Assembly (NCBI RefSeq): GCF_021134715.1
Contig: NC_060027.1
Coordinates: 6,386,001 to 6,450,000, forward strand
DNA: 64,000 bases
Direction: 5' to 3'
Origin: Daphnia pulex
Taxonomy: Eukaryota; Arthropoda; Branchiopoda; Diplostraca; Daphniidae
Positions 11,056 to 24,807 of this stretch are shown here, piece by piece. A program made the position numbers and the translations under genes. The notes under the pieces were generated by a model. It was given only the letters and a program-made list of their open reading frames with translations. It did not search any database and was not told the origin of the DNA. Positions within the stretch are counted from its first letter, which is position 1. Each line of letters starts with the position of its first letter.

Positions 11056-13440
11056 CAAATCAGAATTTTTGGCCCACCACGCTATTCTTGGTGTTTTAGA
11101 TATAAGTAAAAAACGCCCCCTTAAAAAAAGTGATGCGACGAAACTGTTATTTTAAAAGTGTTCCTTTCTCTATGGCAACATTTCATGAAAAACTTGTGGG
11201 ATTAAATGTTAAAATAGATGGCGAAGAAGACTTTTTCGATAGTTGTTTAGCTGTTACCAGAGCAGTTAAAATTGAGATGGAATGAAATAAAAGTATTTGG
11301 GCTGCAATATTTGAAAGAGATGTTGATCCCTTATTATGCAACGGAGAAGGTAGGGTAGCCTTTCCCCAAAGAATTCGAATTAGTAGTAGAATGGGCTGGG
11401 TTGGAACCGTTTTCTTAAAAAAAACGAACAAAAGATTATTTGCCTAATTTCTGGGGGCCAGGTTTGCCGAAATTGTCTTGTGTAAAAATATTTTTTTTTT
11501 GTAATGGAAGACTTGGAAATCTCTTCTCTTTTGTTGTAAACCCCACAAAAACCTTTTGTGTAATATCTGATAATACGTTACAGTATGACATACCCTTGCA
11601 TTGTTTTTTTGTAAACAACCAATTTCACATTACTCCCAATTATAACCATATCATTTAATGAATGATAATGTTTGTTCCCATAGCGGTATGACATGGGTAA
11701 TAAATATATAATAAATAAAATTTAACGCCTCCTTTTAATTCTTTTACAAAAAAATATACTTTAGATTTCTAAAAAATGTTTGTATGTCATAGTTCATATT
11801 GACATAACTATATAGACAAGGTTATTGATATACCTCAGGGGAAAACCTTGGCGGTGCCAGACAGTTTTTCCATGGCTTTTATACCCAAGGCTGCCTGCGC
11901 AACCAAACGCAAGGGGTGGGTTCATCCTATGGTTTTTAGTATGCTTAGGTATAAGTAGCTTTGGGACTTGGGACTTGGGACTTGGGACGAAGGTAATTTG
12001 ATTAATACAAATGCATATTTCATTTAAGTAGTTTAACATTCAAAAACCTTTCAGCAGCTATTTCAAGATACTTTTTTTCTCTATTACAATATTTTTTTAA
12101 GCAATAACATTTTAAGCAGTTTTTTATAACTTTGAGTATAAAAAAAAGTACTTAATTACTCAAAAAATTGGCATATTTTCAGTAGAAAAACACGAAAATC
12201 ACGCATACTTAAATTAAGTACCGCGAAATACCCGTAAACTACTTAAAAAGACGGGAATTAAGTATTTTTGTCGCAGCTGTGCAATACACTTATCTACATA
12301 GATTTGACCTACGTTACATGGTAGACATTCAGAAGGTGTTGGTAACTAAAAAATTACCTTGTCTTTTTTATTCCTAGTGCAACAGGCACAATTTTAAGGA
12401 ACCGTAATTGTCAAACGAGGCGAACAACGTTTAGAGGAGTTTGGGAAGTATGACCCCGTGGGCCCGTGAGCCTTAAACTGTGAGTTTAAAGGACCACGGG
12501 AGCGGCCAGAGGCCAATACAGTAAAGTTAGATCGCCAAGCGAGTACGTCGCGAATAAAAGGTGAATGCACAATAGAGGGGTATCGGAAAAGGAGTATACG
12601 GGACACCCCAATAAGGAGTTGAGGTGGAATAGTAGGAGAGAAGAGTTGGAATGGAGAGTAAATAGATGACTACGGGGGGGAGGGTGAGAGATTTAGCAAA
12701 CAAATAAGTGGTAAAAAGGGCAGAAAGCGCTGGAGTGGAGAACCGAGGAGTAGGACGAGCAGTCAAGAAACGGTGTGGACTATCGAGATGACAGACTAGA
12801 GATAGCGTGTTTGGAGATCGTAGCGCAATCAACGTTGTCGACGGACAGTTGAACGGTCAGGACAGAGACCCCCTATTTTTGAAAATGCGAGACGGACTGT
12901 ATACGTAATTTGTCTTCAATGCCTGTTAGACTGTCGGCATACAAAAAATTAATGTTTTTTTGCGAAATTAAACTAAGAGCACTCAGTCTGATTTATCTAT
13001 AAAAAAGTAAAAGGGGAGTGTGATTGAGGAGTGCTATTTTTCCAGTTGATGTGCTTAATGCAATCGATATCGTCATTATATTATTTAAATTCAAGGTAAT
13101 AGCTGATCGTTCCTGGTGATTTTCCTCATTGAAATCTCTTATTCCGTTCATCAAACAAATTTTTCAATCGTAAAAGTCAACTGTTGGTGCCAGTGGGAAA
13201 GGTACTCAAAATCATGACAAACACTTGGTCGATCTGGAAGATCCCACTCTTTTAAAATAGATCGTGGCTGAAGCAAATATAAACCAACAAAAAATTGTAA
13301 TTTTGAATTATTGATAGATTGATTGTTTTTCATCTTACATCTGTTTTATTGATTGATGGGATGCTTCATGGGAAAATTATTGTAAAAAAGAAATTTTTTT
13401 ACTGAGCGATTTTAATGAAAACATTCAAACTCAAAAACTT
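11056..13440. other. Intergenic; small tandem repeat and palindrome
   Basis: No gene is supported. A tandem 8-mer (ACTTGGGA, about 3.5 copies) lies at about 11961-11990. A short perfect palindrome, CCTTAAACT-GTG-AGTTTAAAGG, lies at about 12472-12493, inside a GC-richer 450-bp patch (12390-12850). That patch resembles an old repeat but shows no clear ends. Confidence 0.4.
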
Positions 13441-13559
13441 ACTTAATTTGGCGTATGAAAAAGCCACCGCAGATGTGTGAACGGCCCACAGAAGAAGTTG
13501 TATCGGTAGGACCTCCACCGAATTGAAAGTAATCTACAATAACGCAGTGCTTGTTTGGC

Positions 13560-14945
13560 GGTTCGTCGTGCGATAGGCTCCCACATCTACGATGTTATTC
13601 CTGCTGCTATAGACACAGTGCACAAGGAATTTGGAATTTATTCAAAAGTGATAACCGATAACCGGAAAAATTTCCTTAAAGTGATTAAAGAAGATTACGA
13701 TTTTCCGTAAGATCTTGATGAAGAAGAGGATAATGTTTACATAGGAGTAGGAGATATTTTTGAAAAATACTCTTAATCGTGAAAGACAAGAATCGACGAC
13801 CCTTTGATGGTGAAAAACTTGCAGCCACCAATACAAAACGCACCAAACTAACCATATGCGGTGTTCCTGTCATTTAATTAATAAACTGATTGCCATGAAA
13901 CGTTGTCAACAACATCTATAAGGTGAATTTCAAGAAAATTAAGAAGCGCGTAGATACGAAACACCGAGGCATCTGGAATAAGCAGTCTCGTAGGTCTTAA
14001 GCTTTACATTCTATTAAGGACAAGCTAGGAGTCCTTTTTTCTTTGTACGATGCTAAGCGCTGAAGCTCTTTCTACAACGCTGATGAATGCGTCACGTAGC
14101 TAATTGAATCGAAAAACGATGAATTTCTGAAAAAATTATTCCATTTCCACATTGAAACATTAACAAAGCCGAAGAAAAATTGCTCTTGAAATATGTAAGA
14201 ATCATTGAGCCTTTCACTCTACCCTTAGACGGTGTTATTAAAAATGAAGAAACCCTGTCTTTAGGCTGCGTTCACAAACTTTTTTCAACCATTAATTATT
14301 AAAAAAAAAAATATTGCAAGAAAATTTGTTTTTAAAGATTATTTAATCGTACGTTGCGAATCTCTGGCAAAAATAACTGGTCTTTATTCGAGAATAGGAG
14401 AAATATTTAAGCACGTTCACATACGGCGTGTTTCAATCTCTTACCCGATCTTTAAAACTATTTGGGTGGATGAAAGTGAGAAGCATCAACTATAATTTTG
14501 TTGAAATCATCAGCTCGTCATCAAAACACTGCCAATGTGACCCTGTCGGGTAAATGATTTGCTTACTCATAATTTATTATAACATTATTTACATTTTTTA
14601 AATAAAATGATTATTTTAAGGTACAATGGTGGCTGTGGTATTTCATCAACTAAAAAACTCAGATTTCTTTATGGAAAAAAAGTGGATAGCTACCTCAACG
14701 ACAGAAGTACGGAATTAAGTTCATTAGTTCATAAGTTCCCTGCTCAAAAGAAAATCTACATGTACACTTACATTTTGTTAATTGTTTTTTATTTTGTACA
14801 AATTAAAAATTTTTTCTTGTTTGCGTTACCATCGCCAGCCACCAGCAAACGTGTCTTCAGTATTGCCGGCTTGATTTTTACTGCAAAAAGAACTAGGTTA
14901 TCGAATCTCAACTATGAAATACTAGTTTTAAAAATTAAATGGTGA
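13560..14945 (+). pseudogene. Decayed hAT-family transposase
   Basis: Fragments of one hAT transposase appear in order on the plus strand, separated by stops and frameshifts. At 13570-13698 there is AIGSHIYDVIPAAIDTV followed by KVITDNRKNFLKV, the central RNase H-like part with the TDN motif. Near 14200-14290 is RIIEPFTLPLDGVIK. At about 14822-14940 is the C-terminal dimerisation motif, LPSPATSKRVFSIAGLIFTA then RTRLS, the usual PATSERVFS-AG-RLS signature. hAT enzymes cut and paste DNA elements with short inverted repeats and 8-bp target duplications; I could not find the element ends. Multiple in-frame stops make it non-functional. Confidence 0.7.
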
Positions 14946-17900
14946 ATGCTGCCTGGTCGGATCGATAATCCTATCAAAGCCTCCAAAACATAATTCACTG
15001 TATTTCACTGTGTTTTGTTTAAATATTCCAAAAGTATGAAATAAAGTAATGAAAATGTAATTTTCAAAATGTTGTGGTCGAAATTTCATTATGAGTGATC
15101 GATTGATAAAGTTTTAGTTTTTTGGGTGAGCGATGAACGAGAGATTGATCACTTTTGGGTAATGATCAATGCACGAGTGATTCACGAAATGACTTTTTGG
15201 TAATCAAACGGCATATGTGATAAACTGTCTCATGGCGTAGGGATTAGAATCTTACATTAGCATTCATTAGGTCTGAGCTTCGAGATTTAACAAAAACAAA
15301 ATGTTTTAGAAATTTTAAATGAAGAAAACCAAAAGAGCAGACTACTATATGTTCTATCTGACCACAATAACAAATAGACAGGTAGAGCTTTGCCAAGGCA
15401 ATTCGAGCACCAGTTGAAGTAAGACCTACATAGCTTTATATCGCCGTGTTAAATACTAGAATCCCAACCAGACACGTGCCACCCTACCGCAAATGGGTTA
15501 TAACTAACAACATCATGGCAACATAAGAAATGAAGTATGAGGTTGCCACAACCAACACACGAAAAATGAGTACGCCCCATGAATGCCCTAATTATAGCGT
15601 ATTTTAGAATAAAATCTTGCTAACCTTCACCAGTCTATCCATACCGCTCAAGGTGGTAATTACCCGTGAGCTCTTCCACATTAAGAAATATATAACTAGA
15701 CTCCATATTTTGATACAAATGCTGGAAAATAGAAAATTACGAAGTCAGCTTTCAAAGTGAATCAAAGTTCAGATTGTGTGCAGCACACCATGATTCAACG
15801 AGTAAACGTCAAGACTCACCTGTGGTAGATAGCACAAAGAACATACTTCGGGTACAATGTGCTGCCCTAGATACGCTGATATTAAGCAATGCAATTCGTT
15901 TATTAACATATCTTCTATCCGGAAGCCATAAAATTGTTAGAGTATATATCGCCCGACTGTTCCTCTGCCATCCTATCTCAACCTTAAACAGCCAATCGAA
16001 GATGTCAAACTTAGAAATAGAAACTGGTATGTTTAAGAAGAGGCTATCCCAACTTTAAACCAATTAGAACCCAAAAACAGTTGGGAGAATGAATACGTTG
16101 ATATTTTATGTCCCACAGAAGTACTTGCATGTTTGTAAGCGGCCAATTTTTAATAGGCCCCTACAGCATGTTTCCAAACTTGTACATTCCTTATTACCTG
16201 CCTTTAACCATGATGGCTACTTCTAGAAAACAGTTTTGTTGTCCCATGTGAAAAATTAGATTTTTGGGAACGCCGCAAAAATCAGCTTTCTAGATAAGCT
16301 TCTCTCGAGCGTTTCCAAACTTCTGGTAGGTACTTTACAACTTAGAAAACAAAGTTACATTGAAAGTAAAATATTTATCTGCACAGATAAATTGACAAAA
16401 ATTGATTAATTAACAACAAAGAAATATTTATCTACAAGACTGGAATTAAAAAATTTAATACTTACTTAGAAATATCATTTTCATCTATTTGGAACACTAA
16501 TTCTTTCAGTTAAAAAAACGTGCCTTTGCATTGTGTAGATAATTAATTTTTGTTTTCCATGTGAAAAAGTTTTTGTTCTAGATTACTAAAGCTAAATAAA
16601 TACAAATATAAAAATGCAAATATTAAATTTTACCTTCATATAGTTTACTTCTACTAACATCGTATTTTATAATCTAATATTTACGTCATATTTACATTAC
16701 GTTTCAAAACTTGCGTGACACACAACAAGGATGGATTCCTTTGTTCATGTTGCCAAATGACTGTCTTACAAATTAAGGTACAGGTGATGCTGTAAGTAAA
16801 TGTTGCGATACATTTTTTATGGAAATTTTAGTTCCAGTACGGCTGCATCCCCGAATTGAAATGTCCACCATTACCGCTGTTACAATAAGGGTGTGGAGTT
16901 TGTGGAATTGTGCAGATAAAAAATATATATAAAGCAGTTGTTGCAAAGTTTTCACAAGTGTGAATAACTTTTGGGTTTATCAGTAGCTTGACGACCGATG
17001 GTGTTGTCAAGTAACGCAATAGTGTATTGCAAACTTTCGGATAACAAAACAACTATATTGTGAGAAATTTTTCTCACACAAGAAATTCAAATTTCTTTCG
17101 ATGTTATATTTCCGTTAAACGTTTAACATAAATCAAACAAGTTCACACTGCATTAGCCAGCTTCAAGATCTACAATGCCATAAATACAACAAGTTAAACA
17201 GAAAACGAGAGAACCAGCACCGAAGCTGACTCGAAGAAGGTGCAAAAAAGCGCGCCCTAAGGGTGCGTTTTCGACTAGGCTGACTAGACTGACAAGACAG
17301 CTTGGCATTGACTGACGAAGAAAACAAGACACGTTAGCTGACTTGAAACGCCCGAAAGATGCAAATAAGACGATCACAATGAATCTTCTGCTGCTGCTGA
17401 GAAAAAAAGGTGTTAAACCAGGTTATAAAAAATTACTTCAGTATTTACAATTAATGAAAAAACGTTGATTTTACCAGACTAAGACGTTTGCTAATTTGAA
17501 ATTTATGATCCAAAAACAGATTCTGCAACTGAAAGACAAATGGTATTATATCCAAGTAACACAAAAATCTGTTAAATTTGTTCAATTACTGCAAGAATTT
17601 TTGGACTTACTAGGCTGAGACGTTTGGTGATGTGAAAGATTAAAATAAGGCGATGAAGATTGGGTAATAGCAAACCAACAAAAAGTTTTTTGTCATCTTC
17701 AATTTACTCAAAATATACTAACCACAGTCGGCAGTGAAGACTCCGTCCATTGGCTCATTAAGCATTAAAACGGGATTTTTTACCAATTCCAATACTTAAT
17801 AATCCCGATCTGATTGAAATTTCTGGCAAATTCTTCAACATTGTATGGATTTTGATTAAGAAGGTTTTTGAAGCTTCAGCTCTGCTATCGGATCCCGTTA

Positions 17901-19812
17901 TCTCAGTACACATGCAGTTGAGCCATTCTTGGAACAACGAACAATGATTGTTTCATTTAAAATAACCATCACGTCATCAAAGACATTCCCGGTAGACAGC
18001 TTGAGTACGGAAGCATTGATACAATCGACTCTCATGACCCTACAGGTATTGATAACTAACCAACCAAAATCCTCAATGCGCTTTGACGATTCTGGAATAC
18101 CCACTCATTTACTCTACATCTACAAGTTGTAAGTGGGAGCCATCATCATTTATATTAATTCGCGTCAGGGTCTTTGCAATGGTACCATCTCATCATCAGG
18201 GACCTCAGGGAAAATCTTATTGTGTGGTAGATGTATCGCGGCTGCATTTCTGAACATGCAAAGCGAATACAACGGGACAATAAATTCTACCTTGCATCTC
18301 TCACTGCTATCTTCCCTAATAAGTGTCGGTTTTCATTGTCCTGTTTTTTTTTTCTATGATAATGTAAAACTGTATTTTTATCTTGTTTCAGACCTCTTTA
18401 AATGCCCCGTGACCGTCAACCCCTCAACCTTAAATACCAGATCACGCAGTTGATGATGCCGGTGTGTCGCGTGAGTTCCAAGACGATGAAGATGATGGCG
18501 CACAAGGAAACGTTGACGAGGAAAAACAAAGAAGGGAAACCAATAGCGCTCCTCCGTCTCCTTCATCTCCTCCACCAAAGAAAATTCAAATTTTTAATTT
18601 GAGGATAATTCACAATTTTTAGAAGACCAAACTGGATTGGATTATGAACCAATCCTTATTTTGGAGTGCGACATGATTCATCACGATAGATCCAATTAGG
18701 AAAACAACGAACTCCTCCTATGTTGAATGTTCACGATCACCAATAGCAAAACTGCCAAACTTTTGGTCGTGTTGGTATTTTCTTCCTGGATCTGTCTTTG
18801 GTTATGACAAGCTAAAGTTGCTTTTTTTAACGTTAAACATCTAAAAAAGATTTATATACATTTCGTATAGATTATTGTTTAATTGTTTCACTAAATGGTA
18901 AAATTTTCTGAGAAGCTGATTTTTGCTTTTCCGATTTCTCGACAACTACAGGAGAAAAATAAGAAGTATTTCCCGCAAATGTTGTTTACAAAGAAGTCCT
19001 TTATTGTCCACACATGATCACACTGTCACCCCACTATACTTTTGTTCCAATTTCTCCATAGTCAAACCCCATAATATCAATACAACAATAGCATGTTTGT
19101 AATACTATCAGAGATCACGGTAGTATACTGGTGATCAACCTCTCGTGCCTATTGAGAGAGAACATTAAAGAGAGTCGGAAGAACAGAAAGGAGAGGTAGT
19201 CACAAAGTTGCTGAAAATATATGAGTTGAAGAACGAAGAGGATTTAAAATTGAAGAAATTTGGGCAAGAGCGTAGGCTACCGGTACACCAGGCGGAGCAA
19301 GCGTACAGCGTACCTGGTAAAGAACAGATTTGAAGTCCGCAAAGAAGCGTTTGAGTAAATTATATTTCATCCTCTAACTATTTCCTCAATTGACTTATGT
19401 GTTCTAGTTTACAACAAATTTGGTCACTTGCCAAACAATCAATATTGTTGGCAATTCTGTTCAACCCTAACACTGTGGAACTGCTATGTTAAGTGTGTGT
19501 GCTACAAGTTAGATTTTGCTTGTGTTTCATGTGTTAGCATTTATTAAGTGGTGTGTGTGTTAAGTTAGACCCACTAAGGTCACCATTGGTGTAGTTTTAT
19601 TTAGATCAAGTGTAGAAACAATGATGAGGTTCACCAATTTTGCCTGCACCAGTGCCGTTGACCAGAAATTCAGTGATATTTATTAGTGTTGCAAACGACG
19701 AAACAGCCTATACAGTCTTACTCCTACTGACCCCATTTTAACCTAAAAGTTGTTTATTATGGAAAACTGGCCACCTGGCGGAGTGTTTAATAGTAACTGA
19801 GTACGCTATAAG
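14946..19812. other. 4.9-kb stretch with no supported gene
   Basis: The open frames here (15774, 16828, 17153, 17898, 18133) mostly begin at non-ATG codons and show no recognisable family. At about 18437-18600 one frame encodes an acidic segment (REFQDDEDDGAQ) followed by SAPPSPSSPPPKK, which could be an exon fragment. The stretch 15100-15190 has several imperfect copies of a GATTGATCA-type motif. No tRNA, rRNA or LTR signatures were seen. Confidence 0.4.
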
Positions 19813-19820
19813 GGTGTTTG

Positions 19821-20206
19821 CAACACAGTCTCAGGGACTCAAGTCCAACCTCGGACCTTTTCAAGCATTTTGAGTAGGTTCAAGGTTGGACTCGAGTCTT
19901 CGCAACGTTTATCGTCGGATAACCGCTAGGGGGGACATTAGAAAAGCCGTCAAGCCATTATCGTGATATAATTGTTTTTAAACGATTAATCTAAATTTCA
20001 GGGATGTAATTAATCAATGTTAATGATATATTTTGTGAGTAGAATTTTAAGGGCTTCAAGCTTGTGATTTTACATTAGCTTTCCCTTTCATATAAAATTT
20101 CAGAAAAGTCGTTTGGTACTACCGTTTAGTACCACTCGATTTGTTATTTTTTGTCAGTGGTTTCTAAAAATATTGAAATTCAAAATTTTGTGGTTTTTTG
20201 TTTGCT
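19821..20206 (+). repeat. Left terminal inverted repeat of the KDZ-type element
   Basis: Reverse-complementary to about 29395-29797. Subterminally it contains GGTTGGACTCGAGTC-type repeats that also pair among themselves. The last clearly matching block contains CCACTCGATTTGTTATT and ends in the TGTGGTTTTTT region. Confidence 0.85.
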
Positions 20207-20242
20207 AATCTGGGCAATTGGTTCAATAGTAAAAGGACTGAG

Positions 20243-23200
20243 ATGGAGGAAAACGAGGAATCGCGATCTCGAAAATTAGTGAAAAATTTGTAGCAAGTTA
20301 AGAAAAGCGAACATTTCCGGAAAAATAAGGAAATACGAGAATCTAAACGAAAGGAAGCTGGATATCCAAGCAAACGACAGATTTGACGATTTTGTAAAAT
20401 TGGACGGTGTTCGGTTAAAATCGACATTAAATATGAAGAAAGGTAGTGGATAACAAACAGAAGCTGACAGCTCTAATTTTGGTCCACCTGTCACAGTTCC
20501 CGATTTATCCCAAGGTATACATAAAGCAAGTCAATCTCAGAGTGTATGCAAATGTGTTGTCTCTTTACAGAAAATATCGATGACTTAGCAGGTTGTGAAC
20601 TTCCCAAAGATACAGCAAGTGAATCAAGAGCCTCTTATCAAACATCTCAGACTGCGTGGAAAATTCGCATGGAAGGTCAAGATCTGAAGTGGAAGGAGAA
20701 AAGAGATTTCATACACGTAGAGAGCATGAAGAGCTTTAGCATAAACAAGGCTTCTATTTGTGCACAGTGCCAAAACCAGGCATCTGTTAGGTGTCAAACT
20801 TGACGATACCACCTTTGTCCTACATCCCGTACGAAAATGGTGGGTAGTCAATAGCTAGAAGCTAGCTAGTTAAGTTGGACCTACTAGCTAAAAATATTTA
20901 GGCTGAAAGGTAGGTTCTTTTGTCCATATTCAACCTAGAAATATTCACCTAAAACGGCCAATTATTACTAGCTATTTACTAGCTAGCAACTAGCTGAAAT
21001 TTTCTTACTGTTTTTCACATAGCAAGTGAAAATTTGTTAAAATTTAGTTAAGGAATATTTGACGAAAAATAAACTTTACGCGCGAATTCCCTTTGTTCGT
21101 TGGGTCACCCATCCATTTACTGTTTGTAACTTTTTTGCTGCACTTACTTACTGGTGATCGCTGGTTATACTGGACTGGCATCTTCTGATATATCAATGTG
21201 TTATAAATATTTGATTGTATTAATGTTGCGTTGATAATTCTTCTCATAGACTGATATTTATAAAAAATTATGAGAAACTTATAATAACAAAGGCAATTTT
21301 TTATGAAAATTTTTTTCAAATTCTTACAAATCTAGAAATTAAATTGAAATATTCTAAATTCATAATTCAAGCTTATTTTTTAGTACTTTTCGTAATAATT
21401 TCAAAATTATATTTAGAAAATAAAATAGAAAAAGCAAAAGTAATTTTTTTGGGTTTTTAACTATTTCATTGAAAATCTACATCTAATCTCTAATTATAAT
21501 TTATCCTTTCTGTAGAATATTTGTCATTTAGTAATTATGATAGAAAAATTAGAAAAATATTAGATTATTATTTAAGATCAAACATTATTAACACACCCCG
21601 CCGTGTTAAAAATTACTTGCTAAATAAAATCTTGCGAGAATCAGAAAACTATATATAGTTGAAAGCTAGAAAATAGTTGAAAATCTTAGACTTAGAGTAA
21701 AAATTAAAAGAAAGAAGCCAACTTACTAAATATTTCTAACAAAACAGCTATTAAACAGCTGGTTATCGCAAGCTCGTAACTCGTAACTAGTTATAAGCTA
21801 TTTCTTAACTCAAAATTTCGCAGTTAAAAATTTAACTAATTTTTAGCCGGTTTTTAACTAGATTTCCTTACTTGAACTTTTCTAGCTGAGCAATAGTTGG
21901 AATTTAGCTGGTTACAAATCCGACTAGCTAAAACTTTCGTACGGGATGTGACATAACTCTTCATTCCAAGCAAGTAACTCATCAGCGTAAATGTGAAGTC
22001 AATAACTACCTTCATTCGCTTCAGTGCACTGAATTCCTGACTAATGGGAGAAACTTAATAACTCTGAGTATTATGTTTTTTCATGTAAACCTAATATTAT
22101 TCTATTGTGCTAATCCCGTCTTTTGTTTCATTTTCAGAAATACCTTTGCCAATGTTTATTCCCGACCAATGTGACAATAGGAATCGGGTGCATTTTAGCA
22201 GTTGCCGGCTTTAATTAACCATCTTGGTAATGAAAAGATTTGTGAAAAATTATAATATAGGTCTACTAACATAAATTTGTTCTAGGCCGTTTTGATTGCT
22301 TTTGTACAGTTTTTCAATGTTCAAGATGCAATGTGTCTCGAAGTCCAACAGTATCTGAATATGTTGTATCAGGCTACTGGCCAGGATCTGTTACTAACCA
22401 AAACTATTTTTTTTGAAGAACAGTGGCTTCTCCTGTATTACCACATTCGCCACAAGACAAGTGGAACGTCTCAGCAAAAAATTGTGGAGGCTATCGAAGA
22501 GATGTCCAGAAATGATAATAGGGTTCGTGTTGCTGTAATCTTATTTGTTTTTATTTTCTTAATTTTTATTTCTAACTGGATGAATACGATTAGCCGGGTT
22601 CTGTTTGACAGAGCCTGCAAAGAATTCGAATGCAATCGCCACAGAGTCAACACAAAATTACTTCTTCGATTCTCTGCTGGGTGTAAAGCTTGTGGCACGT
22701 CTACTCTTGGTCATCATGCCGACGCCATTATGAAGCTCTACAGATTTTCGTCTACCATGGAGTAAGGGGAAATTTCTACTAAATTGGTTTAACCGTCCAA
22801 GTAATATGCCCTTAATCTTAGCCGAGCAGGTGAATCGTATTACGGAGACGAGATCATGGTGTGTGATGAAGAAATAATTCAAAACATAAATTACATTGAA
22901 ACAAGAATCCCGAAAGTAAGTCTTAATACAAATCCAATATCTTTCTGTGTAACGTTAAAGAAATTTCTTTCAGGCTAAGGGACATGATGTCTGCGGTGAA
23001 TCAACATTTAAAGCTGGGCGGACCGATGCATCAGCCAACAAAAAATTAGACATAACAGGATTGGAAATGATGAGCTGCACTCACGGCCATGTAGTGCGTT
23101 GTGCCAACCTTTTCAAAGGGGAACCCTACAAGCATACGCACGATCAACACCTTGAATCTCTAAGACTGGGGGCTAAATTTTTTTGGAATGACGTGATTTG

Positions 23201-24807
23201 TAAATACTGGCCGTTCGCTTTAAACGTGGCAAAAAAGTTTCCGGAAAGGCCTGAGTTTACTGATGCGGTCTAAAATCAACACTGGTTCTTGTCACGTTTT
23301 CACGGGAGGGCCCACTGCTGGGATTGCCGTGTAAGGATGAAAATTCAATGATTTTTTGGTATTTCTGTCTTATTTAAATTTCGCTGTTAGGTCTTGCATT
23401 TCGGACACTGGCTACCCGGAGCAGCTGATTTCCTCGGTGAGGAACAGTAGCAAGTTTTTGATACTCAGGGTCCAAGAGAAAACACATCAAAGCACATGAG
23501 TCGTGCACGTATACCTTTAGATTCTTAGTGAAGATTTTGTTCAGCTTTAATTTTGAAATCCCTTATTATAATAGAAAGAAGGGACGATGTGTCAGCATCT
23601 TTGTTCTACCATAACGAAGAAAAAGATTAAAAACTCCCGGAATACCGTGTGAAGTGTTACCATACGGTACTTTAATTTAAATGAAAGTAATGTCCGTGGT
23701 CCGGCCTGAATGATTGATGAACTTTTTCCTCATTTAGGCCGTGTGTCGAGCCCCGGAATACAGAAAAACTGAAAGTCATGATGGCGAAAAGAAAACTTAC
23801 GCTTAAAGATTTACCTTCTGTTCTCTTATCGTTAAAAGACCAAGCCCGTCAAGTACGAAGTGAGTTAACTGTTAAGTTGTCTTTGAAAAAAAAAATTTTT
23901 AATCCTTTCCCAATTTGTAATAGACAAACGATCATCTTCTTCATGGGAGTTAGGAAAGCTACAGATTGAATTAGAGGGCGAAGCACACATGCTTCAAATA
24001 ATGAAGAAAAAAATGAAAAGTGTCTCGGTAACTAATTTTTTTAACAATCAAACTCTTTTAATGATTTTGTGTTTAAATTTGTATAGACAGTAGCAAAGCT
24101 CGCACTCGCAACCGAGCCAAGATGAGCAAAAAAAAGTCAAGAATTAAAAAACTAGTAACACTCCTAGTATCCAATTATAAAGTTAACGTATCCAACAAAG
24201 ATGTGGAATCAGGGATCTTTCTTTGGCATAATGGGAAATCAGGTCTAGAAACATATATGTTTCGCGTGTCAACAACAAACCAGTTTTTAACTATTTACAT
24301 GACAGGCTCTGTAGCTGAAGACTACGACCTGATTGATACCTGGATGCTTATGCAGAGGTATGAAGAAGCCATTGAGCTTAACAAGAAGGAAATGACCATG
24401 TTTTTATTGAGCTGCAATACTACTGCCAATGCACTGTGTGACGAGATAAAGAGGAGAGAAAGTGAAAGACAAGAAACAAACTTGCCATCATGTCCATTAT
24501 AAAGAAGTCAAGATGTTGCACAGGCCACAGAGGTTCATCGACTTCAACAGCACGAGAACTATTCCTACAAGTTCAAGAAGGGTTTACATTTGACGGTGAA
24601 GAACATTTTGAAAAGGCTGAACAGGGTGAAGTTGAGGACTACTTTGATCCAGGTCATCCAGCAGCTATCGAGGAAGATTTAACTACAGATAATGAAGATA
24701 GTGAAGAAGATGATGGAGGTAGTGATGAATATGATGGAGGTGCTGGAGAAGATGATGATTGCTGTGATTGGCTCAACGGTGAGGACTGCAACTCAACAAG
24801 TGGCTAA
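20243..24807 (+). pseudogene. KDZ (Kyakuja-Dileera-Zisupton) transposase, multi-exon, disrupted
   Basis: The start exon (ATG 20243 to donor 20514) is highly basic but has TAG at 20291 and TGA at 20384. Exon 20571-20820 carries the first half of a CxC cysteine cluster (CAQC, then VRC, with TGA at 20801). The cluster resumes at 21949 (CD, LHSKQVTHQRKC). Next come PDQCDNRNRVHFSSC (about 22150-22215) and 22275-22523 with CSRC and GYWPGSV, then CKACG and ADAIMKLYRFSS (about 22605-22760). Then YYGDEIMVCDEEI (22825-22915) and the catalytic core at 22976-23335: KLDITGLEMMSCTHGHVV, NLFKGEPYKHTH, FFWNDVICKYWPF and, after an in-frame TAA at 23271, FLSRFHGRAHCWDC. At 23392-23520 is WLPGAADFLGEEQ. Later exons reach an acidic C-terminus ending at 24807. 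This motif order is the KDZ transposase hallmark as I know it from Zisupton and fungal KDZ elements. Probable metal-binding acidic residues lie in DITG and in NDVICKYWP (Asp at 23190). Confidence 0.8.
20823..21950. mobile_element. 1.13-kb non-autonomous element inserted in the transposase CxC domain
   Basis: The terminal inverted repeats are CATCCCGTACGAAA (from 20823) and TTTCGTACGGGATG (to 21948). AT dinucleotides abut CCCGTACG on both sides, consistent with a 2-bp AT target duplication. Removing one AT and the element restores a continuous CPTCD reading in the cysteine cluster, so the borders are well supported. The interior is AT-rich and full of TAGCTA/CTAGCT motifs near both ends. No ORF matches a transposase. 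Superfamily undetermined. Confidence 0.75.

Noticed and set aside
11961..11990. Tandem 8-mer as a functional array
   Set aside because: Only about 3.5 copies; an ordinary microsatellite-scale repeat.
15774..16058. 94-codon ORF as a gene
   Set aside because: Begins at GTG, no splice context, no family resemblance.
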